A stretch of DNA of 64,000 bases, from NCBI RefSeq assembly GCF_030263895.1, contig NZ_CP127161.1, positions 3,472,001 through 3,536,000 on the forward strand, read 5' to 3'. Position numbers and translations under genes: made by a program. Of the stretch, positions 52,899 through 61,949 are shown piece by piece (position 1 is the stretch's first letter; every line of letters starts with the position of its first letter). The stretch is from Proteiniborus sp. MB09-C3. Its GTDB lineage: Bacteria > Bacillota > Clostridia > Tissierellales > Proteiniboraceae. The notes under the pieces are model-generated. The model did not search any database, was not told where the DNA came from, and saw only the letters and a list, made by a program, of their open reading frames with translations.

Positions 52899-55409
52899 TT
52901 ACTTCTCCTTAATCATGTTATCGTATTTAAGCATTCCTAAAGGAGATAATTTATTACTTATAATTCCATCTTTTGAGCATATACCATTTTGCGAATGATA
53001 TAAAGGAATGCACGGAGCATCTGCAGATATTATATTTTGTATTTCCTTATATAGCTCTAGCCTTTTAATAGGATTAACAGTATATTTTGCCGTATCAAGG
53101 AGCTTCATTAGCTCCGGATTATCATATCCACTATAATTAGAAGCACTATCTGGTGAGAATAGAGGTTCTATAAACGAAGATGGTTCCATGGCATCTGCAA
53201 TCCAACCATACATGAATATATCATATCCTTTTTGAAGCTTTGTTGATTCAGAATATTCTTTATTAGACACTTGTTTATATTTACAAGTGATACCTATAGC
53301 TTTTAAGTCTTCTTCAATGTACTTAAAAACAGAATTAATATTTTCTCCGCAAAGAATATTCAGAGGCTGATTCAAGTTTACCTTTTCTCTTCTAAGGATT
53401 TCCTTTGCCTTTTCAGGATTATAATCATAACCCCTTACATGATCAGTCGGTACTAGTCCATGTGGAATCATGCACTTTGCCTCAGAGGCAAGCCCGCCTA
53501 GCATTTCATTTATTATCCTTTTCTTATTTATTGCATGGTTAAGAGCTTGTCTTACGCTCTTGCGTGTATAAGGAGAATCAGTATTTTTAGTTTTAAAACC
53601 AATATAGAATGTAGATAGTAAATCTGTAGCCCTATAGTTTCTGTAATACTCAGTATTTCTGATGCTTTCTATATCCTTTTTATTTTTTACTATATAAAAA
53701 TCATATTTTCCTTCAAGAAAGCTATTGAGAGCATTTTCATCTCCGCTTTCTACCTCTACGATGTCACAATATGACCTTCCCCCAATATAATTCTCAAATG
53801 CTGCTAACTTATATACATTATCCTTAAACTCTACTAGTCTGTAAGGACCACAACCTACTAAATTGCCCTTTGCTAACTCTTCTGAATCCATTACAGCACA
53901 ACAATATTGCGATATAGATAATAAGAAACCATTGAAAGGTATAGTCAATTTAATAGATAACCTATGATCATCTAAAAGCTTAATTCCGCTTACCTCTCTA
54001 GCCTTTCCTGACATAAACTCCTTGGCACCTTCTATATAATCTATAAACCAAGTGTTTGGAGATTTTAACTGTGGTGAAAGCATTCTCTCTAGAGAATATT
54101 TTACATCCCTTGCACGAACTTTTTTTCCATTATGGAATGTAGCATCGTTTCTAAGAATAAATACCCAAGTTAGGTTGTCATCTTCTACATACCAGTTCTT
54201 TGCCAAGAGTGGTAGAACATCTCCTGTATCGCTAGTAGCAAGCAGACTAGCATGGATATTGGTCAGCACTCTAATAGTTTCCATAGCATTTCCCACAGCT
54301 GGATCCATAGTGGCTAATGGCTCAGCAATATTACATCTGATAGTTATTGCTTCTTTTTCAGTGTGGACTGTCTCTTCTATTAACTCCTTTGTCATGGAAT
54401 CAAGAAGACTGGAAACTCGTCCCAATGCTGCCAATGCGGCTTTTGTAGATTGAGTGTTCATCAAAGCATTCTCTACCATAGACATAGCCTTATCAGAAGT
54501 TTTCGACATTTCATCGGTAGAAAGAACTATGGCTTCAAGACTAGTTGTTTGAACAGATATTGCCTTGTTAATTTCATTTATGGTTTCAATCATAGCCCGA
54601 ATGGCCTCTTCAATTTTTTTAAATGAAGTGTTGGATTGCTCTGCAATATTTGATCCTTCAGTTATTTTTTCATTACTCTTATCAATGGCATTAATTGTTT
54701 TATTTACATTAGTATTTATATTCTTTATAATTTCAGATATCTCATTAGCTGATTTTGCACTTCTATTTGCTAACTCTTTAACTTCATTTGCTACAACTGC
54801 AAAGCCCCTACCTGCATCACCAGCTCTAGCAGCCTCGATTGCAGCATTTAAAGCTAACAAATTTGTTTGGCTTGCTATGTCTTTAATAATATTTAAAATT
54901 TTATCTATTTGCGCAGTACTAACTCTAAGTCCATTTATTTCCGCTATAACCGATAAAGTGGATTCATTTATTTCCTTCATAGCTTCTATTGTATTATGTA
55001 CAGCGCTACTGCCTTCCTCTACAACACCTAATGTATCCTGTGCTGTTTGATACGACATACTGGCGCTAGCATTTAACTCTTCAGCCATTGCTGAATAATT
55101 GCTGATTTCAGATACTACCTCTGAAATTGACTTTGTTTGTTCTTCTACTCGCTTAGATATTGCCTCTATAACACTTACCAGATTTTCCACTTGACTGTTA
55201 GTGTTTTCTATCCTTATGTCTAGCCTATTTAGTAAATTTTCTTCGTTTTGTTTGATTAAGTTAAGTCTAGAAGATATTATATTTTTATCTTCATATGTAA
55301 TTGGTTGAGCTGCTGGCTCATTTTTCTTTTTCTTAAATCTACCTTTCCATGTGCTGACCAAATCCCATCCCCCCAAATATAGTGACTTCTCAAACACCCC
55401 AAGATTCAT
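52899..55409 (-). CDS. Soluble chemoreceptor fused to an SBP_bac_5-type peptide-binding domain
   Basis: Residues about 45-345 are a methyl-accepting chemotaxis signalling domain with the hairpin tip [20 protein letters not shown] at about 178-197. Residues from about 353 to the end match an oligopeptide/dipeptide-binding protein ([48 protein letters not shown]). No signal peptide, HAMP or membrane segment is visible, so the whole protein should be cytoplasmic, sensing an internal ligand. The first ATG lacks an SD; the TTG at codon 17, behind a G-rich stretch, may be the true start. The domain order, signalling part first, is the reverse of usual receptors. Confidence 0.88.
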   Translation of the reverse strand: MNLGVFEKSLYLGGWDLVSTWKGRFKKKKNEPAAQPITYEDKNIISSRLNLIKQNEENLLNRLDIRIENTNSQVENLVSVIEAISKRVEEQTKSISEVVSEISNYSAMAEELNASASMSYQTAQDTLGVVEEGSSAVHNTIEAMKEINESTLSVIAEINGLRVSTAQIDKILNIIKDIASQTNLLALNAAIEAARAGDAGRGFAVVANEVKELANRSAKSANEISEIIKNINTNVNKTINAIDKSNEKITEGSNIAEQSNTSFKKIEEAIRAMIETINEINKAISVQTTSLEAIVLSTDEMSKTSDKAMSMVENALMNTQSTKAALAALGRVSSLLDSMTKELIEETVHTEKEAITIRCNIAEPLATMDPAVGNAMETIRVLTNIHASLLATSDTGDVLPLLAKNWYVEDDNLTWVFILRNDATFHNGKKVRARDVKYSLERMLSPQLKSPNTWFIDYIEGAKEFMSGKAREVSGIKLLDDHRLSIKLTIPFNGFLLSISQYCCAVMDSEELAKGNLVGCGPYRLVEFKDNVYKLAAFENYIGGRSYCDIVEVESGDENALNSFLEGKYDFYIVKNKKDIESIRNTEYYRNYRATDLLSTFYIGFKTKNTDSPYTRKSVRQALNHAINKKRIINEMLGGLASEAKCMIPHGLVPTDHVRGYDYNPEKAKEILRREKVNLNQPLNILCGENINSVFKYIEEDLKAIGITCKYKQVSNKEYSESTKLQKGYDIFMYGWIADAMEPSSFIEPLFSPDSASNYSGYDNPELMKLLDTAKYTVNPIKRLELYKEIQNIISADAPCIPLYHSQNGICSKDGIISNKLSPLGMLKYDNMIKEK

Positions 55410-55512
55410 TATTTATTTTAGTTTATACCATTTATTACAAAAATGCAAGAATTTCGACACAAGCAGATTGCCGAAATCTTTGATTTCGTGTAAGTCGCTT
55501 ATGTAGTGGCTC

Positions 55513-55543
55513 ATAAAAAAACTCTCCTCAAATTGGAGAGTTT
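55513..55543 (-). terminator. Terminator of the RsbW-like gene
   Basis: AAACTCTCC and GGAGAGTTT pair (9 bp, 7-nt loop), followed on the minus strand by seven U. The stem overlaps the last bases of the stop codon. Confidence 0.85.
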
Positions 55544-55928
55544 ATATATATTTTATTGAAACTACTTTATTTTTATCAACATAAAATTCATCGCTGAGGC
55601 CATCTACTATGACAAGACCTCTGCCACAGCATCTAAGCTCTAGAGGGTTATATTGGTTTTTATCGTATATGAAGCCGCAGCCTTCATCAATTACCTCGAT
55701 TCTAATTCGCTTATCATGTATTTCCAAAAACAACTTAATGAACTTATCAGTATCACAATTATTTCCATGTAAAGCGCTATTTACTACGAGTTCATTTAAT
55801 ATAAGCCTTATATCAAATAATAGGGACTCGTCCTTTATTATTTTACATAACTCCTTTAATATATCTTCCATTGTTAATTTTATATTAAATAAGTCGCTTT
55901 TTATTATTTGATTTATTCTAAAATTCAA
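55542..55928 (-). CDS. RsbW/SpoIIAB-like serine kinase (HATPase_c_2)
   Basis: This 128-residue protein has a GHKL ATPase fold: N box LILNELVVNSALHGN, G1 box DEGCGFIYD and G2 box CGRGLVIVD. Family members are anti-sigma kinases or switch-protein kinases of partner-switching systems. No anti-anti-sigma or sigma gene is adjacent, so its partner is elsewhere. TTG start with AGGGGA about 7 nt upstream. It lies just upstream of the chemoreceptor gene but is separated from it by a terminator. Confidence 0.85.
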   Translation of the reverse strand: MNFRINQIIKSDLFNIKLTMEDILKELCKIIKDESLLFDIRLILNELVVNSALHGNNCDTDKFIKLFLEIHDKRIRIEVIDEGCGFIYDKNQYNPLELRCCGRGLVIVDGLSDEFYVDKNKVVSIKYI

Positions 55929-56107
55929 GGCAAATCCCCTCTATCTATATATAATAAATACTCATATCTATTATGATTTTACCCAGAAAAAGCTCACCTA
56001 ATCAGATTCATAAAAATACTGCTTATTGTTTAGTATTAGACATCAACATTTTTTATTATACCATAATTCTATTATATTTAAAAATTTAAAAAATCAAGTA
56101 TAAATCC

Positions 56108-56137
56108 TTGTTAAAAAAATATATAATGTTATATAAT
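56108..56137 (+). promoter_or_regulatory. Probable promoter of the rubredoxin gene
   Basis: TTGTTA (56108-56113), an 18-nt spacer and TATAAT (56132-56137) lie about 80 bp before the ATG. A second TATAAT at 56122-56127 offers an alternative. Confidence 0.5.
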
Positions 56138-56219
56138 ATATAAAACAAACTTGGTTTAGAAAATGCTTTATTGGGTATTATTATGTTGTACATAAAACAT
56201 AAATGAAAGGGGAATTATT

Positions 56220-56381
56220 ATGGAAAAATACGTATGTATACCATGTGGTTATGTTTATGACCCTGCTGAAGGGGATCCAGACAGTGGAATAGCTCCAGGA
56301 ACACCTTTTGCAGAACTGCCAGATGATTGGGTATGCCCAGTATGTGGTGCATCTAAGGATGATTTTGAGGTAGAAGAATAG
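56220..56381 (+). CDS. Rubredoxin
   Basis: This 53-residue protein has both CxxCG knuckles ([10 protein letters not shown] near the start and [11 protein letters not shown] near the end), which hold one iron atom with four cysteine sulfurs. The internal sequence [13 protein letters not shown] and DDWVCP is standard for the family. It is a small cytoplasmic electron carrier, often serving oxygen and peroxide detoxification in anaerobes. GAAAGGGGA lies just upstream of the ATG. A terminator follows, so it is a single-gene unit. Confidence 0.97.
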   Translation: MEKYVCIPCGYVYDPAEGDPDSGIAPGTPFAELPDDWVCPVCGASKDDFEVEE

Positions 56382-56404
56382 TATTAATTTTAACAGGAAA
56401 ATAA

Positions 56405-56447
56405 AACAACTGAGATGGAATATTTCTTTCTCAGTTGTTTTTTTATT
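56405..56447 (+). terminator. Terminator of the rubredoxin gene
   Basis: AACAACTGAGA pairs with TCTCAGTTGTT, followed by TTTTTT; 24 bp after the stop. Confidence 0.92.
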
Positions 56448-56567
56448 TATACAAATGAACAAATCTCATAATCTAAATCGTTGATCTTACTTAGATTTAT
56501 TGAATTTTACTCTATTTATCAAATGGAGTAAATGTGAACAGAATCACTAGCAATTAAAAATCGCTAT

Positions 56568-57221
56568 TTAGTTCACTACAATGCATTTTAAGTAGAATAT
56601 TTCTCTTTCCTTGCCATAGGCTAGTTTTTTAGCCCATTTTGTGTCTAAGCTCTTAAGCATATTATTATCCCATATATATGCATCCTCAATGTTAATTCCA
56701 TAAGCCATATATTGTTTCTTTAAATGCGTCTTTATAAAATCTATGGACAGTATAGGAAGTTCTCTTTCATGAATCTCTCTTTTTTCATATTTAGTACTAT
56801 AGGTGACACAAATATCTATCTCAGCCTTAACCTTCGAAATTTTTTTAATATTACTTAGCACAATTTCCTCTCCCTTGACAAGCCCATCTCTTAAGCTACC
56901 CCAAGGCAAGTTTATAGTTATTTTATCCGCTGTAGCTGTCATTTCATTTGGTAAATCATCCACATTTCCAACAACAAACAGTATATTATTTAACCCACCC
57001 TTAGAGGGCTTTTTTGTTGTCTTGATAGAGTACTTGCGCATGTTATCTATCGACGAATCTACGCCTATATATAATTCTCCAGCATTACTTTTTGCTCTTT
57101 TATAAATAAACTGTCCATCCCCAGTACCTATATCAATAGCTACTGAGTTATATTGTTTAACTATGTTTTTAAACTCATATTTGTTTATTTCTATTATCTG
57201 ATTCCCTACTAGTATCTTCAT
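56568..57221 (-). CDS. KamB/NpmA-family 16S rRNA (adenine-1408-N1) methyltransferase homologue
   Basis: The protein aligns by eye along its whole length with KamB/NpmA, the enzymes that methylate A1408 of 16S rRNA and give aminoglycoside resistance. Matches are VAIDIGTGDGQFIYKRA (SAM site), GVDSSIDNM, KKPSKGGLNNILFV, INLPWGSLRDG and SLDTKWAKKLAYGKER. Trp107 in PWGSL and Trp196 in TKWAKK correspond to the two tryptophans that hold the target base in NpmA. The second ATG (57219-57221) is 6 nt from GGAGG and is preferred. The SD is buried in a hairpin (57228-57269) behind a consensus promoter. Resistance itself is not demonstrated. Confidence 0.88.
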   Translation of the reverse strand: MKILVGNQIIEINKYEFKNIVKQYNSVAIDIGTGDGQFIYKRAKSNAGELYIGVDSSIDNMRKYSIKTTKKPSKGGLNNILFVVGNVDDLPNEMTATADKITINLPWGSLRDGLVKGEEIVLSNIKKISKVKAEIDICVTYSTKYEKREIHERELPILSIDFIKTHLKKQYMAYGINIEDAYIWDNNMLKSLDTKWAKKLAYGKEREIFYLKCIVVN

Positions 57222-57227
57222 CATAAT

Positions 57228-57296
57228 CCTCCGATTTCTTTTTTACATCTTGTAAAAAAGAATCAAAGGTGGTCCTCTGGCAAAAATTCTTTTGCC
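57228..57296 (-). promoter_or_regulatory. SD-sequestering leader hairpins of the methyltransferase gene
   Basis: On the minus strand 57251-57269 (CCUUUGAUUCUUUUUUACA) pairs with 57228-57247 to give a 19-bp stem with one bulged A. Its 3' arm ends in CGGAGG, the only SD of the gene (57228-57232). A second hairpin, GGCAAAA/UUUUGCC (57290-57296 with 57279-57285), lies upstream. There is no terminator, so control would be at translation. Confidence 0.7.
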
Positions 57297-57335
57297 AAAA
57301 AGACTAATGATGAAAACTAATAGTATTGTTAGTTA

Positions 57336-57380
57336 TTATCTATTATATATCAGTAATCTATCAAGATAGAGTTTAACCAT
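57336..57380 (-). CDS. Possible 14-codon leader peptide upstream of the methyltransferase
   Basis: The frame MVKLYLDRLLIYNR ends in two stops (TAA TAA). AAAGGA stands 8 nt before its ATG. It starts about 23 nt after the predicted transcription start and ends 40 nt before the first leader hairpin. Size and position resemble the leader peptides of erm-type attenuators. No comparative support is available, so the call is tentative. Confidence 0.45.
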   Translation of the reverse strand: MVKLYLDRLLIYNR

Positions 57381-57409
57381 CTTAATCATCCTTTCTAAAA
57401 TACACCATA

Positions 57410-57438
57410 ATTATAAATAATCATCCATGATATGTCAA
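57410..57438 (-). promoter_or_regulatory. Consensus sigma-A promoter of the methyltransferase gene
   Basis: TTGACA (57433-57438), exactly 17 nt, and TATAAT (57410-57415) on the minus strand. Transcription would start near 57403, giving a leader of about 180 nt. Confidence 0.88.
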
Positions 57439-57523
57439 TTAATTATTCATAAGACATAAATACTGATTATTATAAAGTAATGATAATCATGATATAGTCA
57501 TTATTCCTATTTTCATACCATTC

Positions 57524-59044
57524 TTATCTTTTCATCAATGGAAAGGCTATGACATCCTTTATTGAATTAGCTCCTGTTAAAAACATGATCAATCTATCTA
57601 TACCTATTCCAAGCCCTCCTGCTGGCGGCATTCCTATATCAACTGCCAGTGCAAACTCTTCATCCATGGGGCTTGCTGTTTCTAGTCCTGCTCTTAACTG
57701 CTTAGCCTGTTCATATAGCAAGATTCTTTGTCTTATTGGGTCATTCAGTTCTGAATATGCGTTTCCTAACTCTACACCATATGCATAGGGTTCAAACCTT
57801 TCTATTAACTCATGGTTGTCTCTGTGAACCTTGCATAATGGTGAAGTTTCAACTGGAAAATCTATTACAAAGGTTGGCTGTATAAGCTTTTTTTCACAAT
57901 AGTTTTCAAACAAATATACAATCAGGTCTCCCTTTGCAGCTTGTTCCATATTAATCGCTCTAAGCAATTCCTCTGATAATAGATTTTTAATATTCATAGC
58001 CTCAATTATTTTTTCCTTAGATAAATTTTCAACATCTATATCTGTTTCACTCTTTACTAAGTCACACATTCTCGCTCTTCTCCAAGGTGCCTTAAAATCT
58101 ATTTCAACACCATCATAAGCTATTTTAGACGAGCCATTTACCTGAGTAAATACGTACTCATAAAGGTCTTCCATTAACTCCATCATATCAGTGTAATCAG
58201 CATAAGCCATGTAGCACTCGAAAAGTGTAAACTCTGGATAATGAGTTCTGTCAATACCTTCGTTTCTGAAGGATCTTCCAATGGTATATACTCTTTCAAT
58301 TCCCCCTATCATAAGTCTTTTTAAATACAGCTCAGGTGATACATTCATGAATGCATCAATATCTAAAGCATTTATATGACTTTGAAAAGGCTTTGCCTCT
58401 CCGCCACCATATTTAGTGTCAAGAATTGGAGTCTCTACCTCAACAAAGCTTCTTGAATTCATAAAGCTTCTAATAGCTGTCATTGCTCTGGAGCGTTTAA
58501 TAAATCTTTCTTTCACCCCCTCGTTCATAATCATATCTAGGGTACGGTGCCTTTGCCTCAAATCTGTATCTTGTATCCCATGATACTTTTCAGGTAAAGG
58601 TCTTATGGATTTAGATAGTATGGTAATATCCTCTGCCTTTAATGTTATTTCTCCTGTCTTAGTTTTGAAAACATTTCCTACTATACCAATTATATCCCCT
58701 ATATCTATTAGCCTTAATAAATCATATTTTTCTTCTCCTACTATATTTCTACTAATATACACCTGTAGGCTGCCCTCTTGATCAACTATATTCAAAAAGG
58801 TTACTTTTCCCATTTTTCTAAACAGCATTATTCTTCCAGCAATAGTAAACTGTTGTTCCTCAGATATACTTTCAAAATTATCTACAATATTTCTAGAATG
58901 TGTTACACTTCCAAAGCTATATGGATATGGATTAACTCCTATATCAATCAGTTCATTCAATTTCTTTATACGCTCGACCATATGATTATTTGCATCACTC
59001 ATTATTTGCTGCAGGTTTTCTAAATCTTCATAATATCTATACAT
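57524..59044 (-). CDS. lysS: Lysyl-tRNA synthetase, class II
   Basis: The protein charges tRNA-Lys. The N-terminal OB-fold (FTIAGRIMLFRKMGKVTFLNI) is followed by the class II catalytic core: motif 1 (FVEVETPILD), motif 2 (FRNEGIDRTHYPEFTLFE) and motif 3 (GLGIGIDRLIMF). The 506 residues are normal. The ATG at 59042-59044 has AAGGAGG 7 nt upstream, giving about 14 residues before the usual SDANNHMVERI start. A T-box leader upstream controls it by uncharged tRNA. Confidence 0.95.
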   Translation of the reverse strand: MYRYYEDLENLQQIMSDANNHMVERIKKLNELIDIGVNPYPYSFGSVTHSRNIVDNFESISEEQQFTIAGRIMLFRKMGKVTFLNIVDQEGSLQVYISRNIVGEEKYDLLRLIDIGDIIGIVGNVFKTKTGEITLKAEDITILSKSIRPLPEKYHGIQDTDLRQRHRTLDMIMNEGVKERFIKRSRAMTAIRSFMNSRSFVEVETPILDTKYGGGEAKPFQSHINALDIDAFMNVSPELYLKRLMIGGIERVYTIGRSFRNEGIDRTHYPEFTLFECYMAYADYTDMMELMEDLYEYVFTQVNGSSKIAYDGVEIDFKAPWRRARMCDLVKSETDIDVENLSKEKIIEAMNIKNLLSEELLRAINMEQAAKGDLIVYLFENYCEKKLIQPTFVIDFPVETSPLCKVHRDNHELIERFEPYAYGVELGNAYSELNDPIRQRILLYEQAKQLRAGLETASPMDEEFALAVDIGMPPAGGLGIGIDRLIMFLTGANSIKDVIAFPLMKR

Positions 59045-59094
59045 TTACCTTCCTCCTTCACATGCACTTATATTTTTTAGCAGTTCTAAAACAA

Positions 59095-59385
59095 TAAAAA
59101 AACTCTCACCCCCAAGACAATAGTCTTAGGGACGAGAGCTGCTTATTTCGTGGTACCACCCTAGTTTACTGATATGTCACCATATCAGTCTCTTTAAGTA
59201 CGGCTTTGTTAAGCTTATACTTTATCTCTATAACGGGAGCTCCCGTCACATCATCACTTTAAAAAGGTCCAATGTGAAACTCAGAGTCTTTTTTCAATAG
59301 ACAACATTATACCCATTCTCAGCTTATAGGGCTCTCTGTAACAATAAATTGCCTACCTACTCTTCTCTTCATAGTCTTTAAATGT
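59095..59385 (-). promoter_or_regulatory. T-box leader of lysS (probable lysine specifier)
   Basis: The conserved T-box AGGGTGGTACCACG is read on the minus strand at 59149-59162. Its terminator follows (stem 59103-59138 and seven U at 59095-59102). Upstream, stem I parts are visible: AGAGTAGG near 59360 and AGAGAG near 59335. In the specifier loop GAA is followed by AAA (59290-59292), the Lys codon expected for lysS. Antitermination on uncharged tRNA-Lys is inferred. Confidence 0.92.
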
Positions 59386-59529
59386 TTTGTATAATTCTAT
59401 CACTGATGGATTAATCTGTCAACTACAAATATATGTTGACCAGCATCAAAGAGTAAACTCTTTATAATTTAAGTTAGTCACTTTATTACAGTCTAATCTA
59501 TACAAAATATTCCGAAATAATGTTTCTTC

Positions 59530-59690
59530 TCATAATTGAAAAAACGATACTTTAATTGCAGATGCAACTAAATTTAGTTTGATAATGTCTTCAACGGTTA
59601 TGAAATCCTGGCGAAAAGATTCTAGTAACCTTGAAGATATTTCTTTTATAGAAGCCTTTAAGCCTCTTATTAGCTCATATCCCTGTTCAA
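59530..59690 (-). pseudogene. Short C-terminal-like coding remnant
   Basis: A frame of about 53 codons without an obvious start reads GYELIRGLKASIKEISSRLL, then ESFRQDFITVEDIIKLNLV and a stop. Codon use looks coding and the end resembles the tail of a helical protein, but I cannot assign a family. A stop lies immediately upstream. Apart from this and the T-box, 59045-59777 has no other feature. Confidence 0.3.
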
Positions 59691-59777
59691 ATTAAGGTCT
59701 CATATGTAGTTTTAGATAACTTTCATTTTATAAGATTATATAATAGAAAACCCAAGGAAAACTACTCTTCCTAAGGT

Positions 59778-60062
59778 CTATTTTACTTTCCTTATAATTA
59801 TCTCTTCGTGTCTCGTTACTTCGTTTTCTATTCTCTCTAACTGACTGTTTATTTGAGTATGACCATCAAATAAGGCTTGTAGTTTTTTACCATGCTCATT
59901 TTCGATGTGAATAACTGTTTTTTTGACGCTTGCTAATTCACCTTCTACTCCGTCAAACCTTCCTTCCACCTTGTCGAGCCTTCCTTTAACGTCTTTAAAT
60001 CCCTCTTGCATTTCACCGTACATTTTCGACATTAGCTCAAATAATTGTTCATTTCCGCTCAC
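59778..60062 (-). CDS. Small coiled-coil protein
   Basis: The 94-residue protein is almost entirely helical with heptad-like repeats (DVKGRLDKVEGRFDGVEGELASVKKTV) and no signal or membrane segment. Proteins of this style are common in Clostridia and have no known function. GTG start, with GGAGGG about 6 nt upstream. It stands alone between the remnant at 59530 and the divergent regulator pseudogene. Confidence 0.75.
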   Translation of the reverse strand: MSGNEQLFELMSKMYGEMQEGFKDVKGRLDKVEGRFDGVEGELASVKKTVIHIENEHGKKLQALFDGHTQINSQLERIENEVTRHEEIIIRKVK

Positions 60063-60230
60063 GATTTTCCCTCCTGTTTACATTTGTATTCTGTAAATTT
60101 GCGTATCACTTTATCCGTATCTATTACCTATTAGTTTAATTATATAATAAAAATTGGATATAGCAAACATATTTCAGAAAAGATTTTAACTCGGAATTAT
60201 ACGCATTTTGTTCCTATACTCATCCACATA

Positions 60231-60258
60231 TTTACATTTTTTCTCTTTGTTATATAAT
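60231..60258 (+). promoter_or_regulatory. Promoter of the XRE/TPR regulator pseudogene
   Basis: TTTACA (60231-60236), 16 nt and TATAAT (60253-60258) precede the regulator start by about 115 bp. Nothing else is seen in 60063-60373. Confidence 0.55.
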
Positions 60259-60373
60259 ACATGGTAGTAAATGATTTTACAACCTACTTTAATGTTAGTT
60301 GACTTTGAAGAATTATTCTGATAATATGTTTAATTTTTTCTATATGCTTCATAACATATTTAAAAGGAGAGTA

Positions 60374-61289
60374 ATGTTCTTGTATTACAATCTTAGTTTG
60401 TTTGGCAAAAAGTTATGTAAGCTTAGACAAGCCTTAGGTTTTGCCCAAGATGAGATTGCCAGATTATCAAGTATAAATATACAGACTTTAAGAAGAATAG
60501 AAAATGGTAAAGTAATTCCTAAGCAGGAAACCCTAGAACTTTTATCTCCTATATATAAAAAAGATTTAAATAATTTACTTCTCAAATATAGAATGGATGA
60601 CTATTCAGGTTTTAATGACATCAAAAACAGATTCGAGTCTAAAATCGACAGGGATGAATTCTATACCCTAGATATTGAGCTAAATGAATTAAATAACTTA
60701 CTTACCAACGTAAATCACCCTTATTTCAAATTACTCATCAAGCAACTAATATTTCTAATAGAAGCAATTATATTAAATAAAAAAGAAAAAAACCAAATAT
60801 GGCTCTCGAAAAACTGATTAAAGCTATTGAAATTACTACTCCAAACTTTTCTATGTCTAATTATGATTCTTTTATCTATAGTACTATGGAAATTAGAATA
60901 CTAATGAATACAGGTCTATTGCTAGATATAATTGAATCAACAGAGAAATCTTTAGAGATTATGGAATTTTGCTTTAAGTCTATGGAGCCAATGACGAAAT
61001 ATATGCTAAAATATGCTACAATTTGTCTTATATATATCACAAGCTATGTAGGCATGAAGAAGCTTTAGAAGTTGCCTCCTCAGGTATAAACTATTGCTTA
61101 GATAATAGAGACTATATTGGATTAAATCATCTATATTTTAGAAAAGGTATAGCAAAACTTGAACTCAAACATGATGACTATATGGAATTTTTAAGAAAGG
61201 CAGTATACCAATGTGAAGTTTTAGGGCAGCAAGAATTGGAAAATATGATGGTACGTAATTGTAAGAAAGTTTATAATATAAAACTATAA
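60374..61289 (+). pseudogene. XRE-type regulator with TPR-like domain, broken by two frameshifts
   Basis: The first frame (ATG 60374, SD AAAGGAGAG) encodes an XRE helix-turn-helix (LCKLRQALGFAQDEIARLSS, IQTLRRIENGK) and runs to 60817. The homologous reading continues in another frame from about 60795 (ALEKLIKAIEITTPNFS), after a run of seven A at 60785-60791. It changes frame again near 61023 (SYIYHKLCRHEEALEVASSG) and ends at 61289. Joined, the pieces form one regulator of about 305 residues with C-terminal TPR-like helices, as in peptide-responsive regulators. A sequencing error at the A-run cannot be excluded for the first break. Confidence 0.8.
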
Positions 61290-61316
61290 TTTTGACTATA
61301 AAAAACCTGAGGCAAA

Positions 61317-61949
61317 CTATTCTTCCTCAGGTTTTATTCTATCTAAATCAGCATGCTCATCTTGTAATTCCAAAATACTACCTACTGTCTCCCATACCTT
61401 TTCAACATTTAATTTCTTAGCTGCTGAAAAGGGTATGATTAAATCATTGTTTGTTACCCCTAGCTTTTTCTTAATAATATTTGTGTACTTTTGCCATTGA
61501 CCCTTTGATATTTTATCTGCCTTTGTAGCTATAATATAGCCCTTGTACCCAAAGGATTTTATCCAGTCATACATCATTTTATCGTGTTCTCCAGGCTCAT
61601 GTCTTATGTCTAGCAGCAGAACTACTTCCTTAAGACTTTCCCTGCTTGTAAGATATTTTTCTATCATCTCTGCCCATCTTTGTCTCTCAGTGACAGATAC
61701 CTTTGCATATCCATATCCAGGCAGGTCAACTATTCTAAAATCTCCATTTATGTTATAAAAGTTTATAGTCTGAGTTTTTCCTGGCTGTCCACTGGTTCTG
61801 GCAAAATTATTTCTATTTATTAAAGCATTTATCAGTGAAGATTTCCCTACATTTGACCTTCCAGCCAACGCAATCTCAGTTAAGCCTTCTTCTGGATACT
61901 GGATTGGCTTTGCAGCTACCGCTTCTAATTCTACTTTTCTAATTTTCAT
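61317..61949 (-). CDS. engB: Ribosome-biogenesis GTPase YsxC/EngB
   Basis: This 210-residue GTPase has G1 [11 protein letters not shown]2 in the region [11 protein letters not shown]3 [10 protein letters not shown] and G4 TKADKI, all as in EngB/YsxC, needed for assembly of the large ribosomal subunit. ATG at 61947-61949 is chosen because AGAGG stands about 9 nt upstream; an ATG three codons earlier abuts that site. It overlaps the lon stop by a few bases, the lon-engB order common in Firmicutes. Confidence 0.93.
   Translation of the reverse strand: MKIRKVELEAVAAKPIQYPEEGLTEIALAGRSNVGKSSLINALINRNNFARTSGQPGKTQTINFYNINGDFRIVDLPGYGYAKVSVTERQRWAEMIEKYLTSRESLKEVVLLLDIRHEPGEHDKMMYDWIKSFGYKGYIIATKADKISKGQWQKYTNIIKKKLGVTNNDLIIPFSAAKKLNVEKVWETVGSILELQDEHADLDRIKPEEE

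Noticed and set aside
56181-56462. Minus-strand frame of 93 codons
   Set aside because: It is the antisense of the rubredoxin gene and its terminator.
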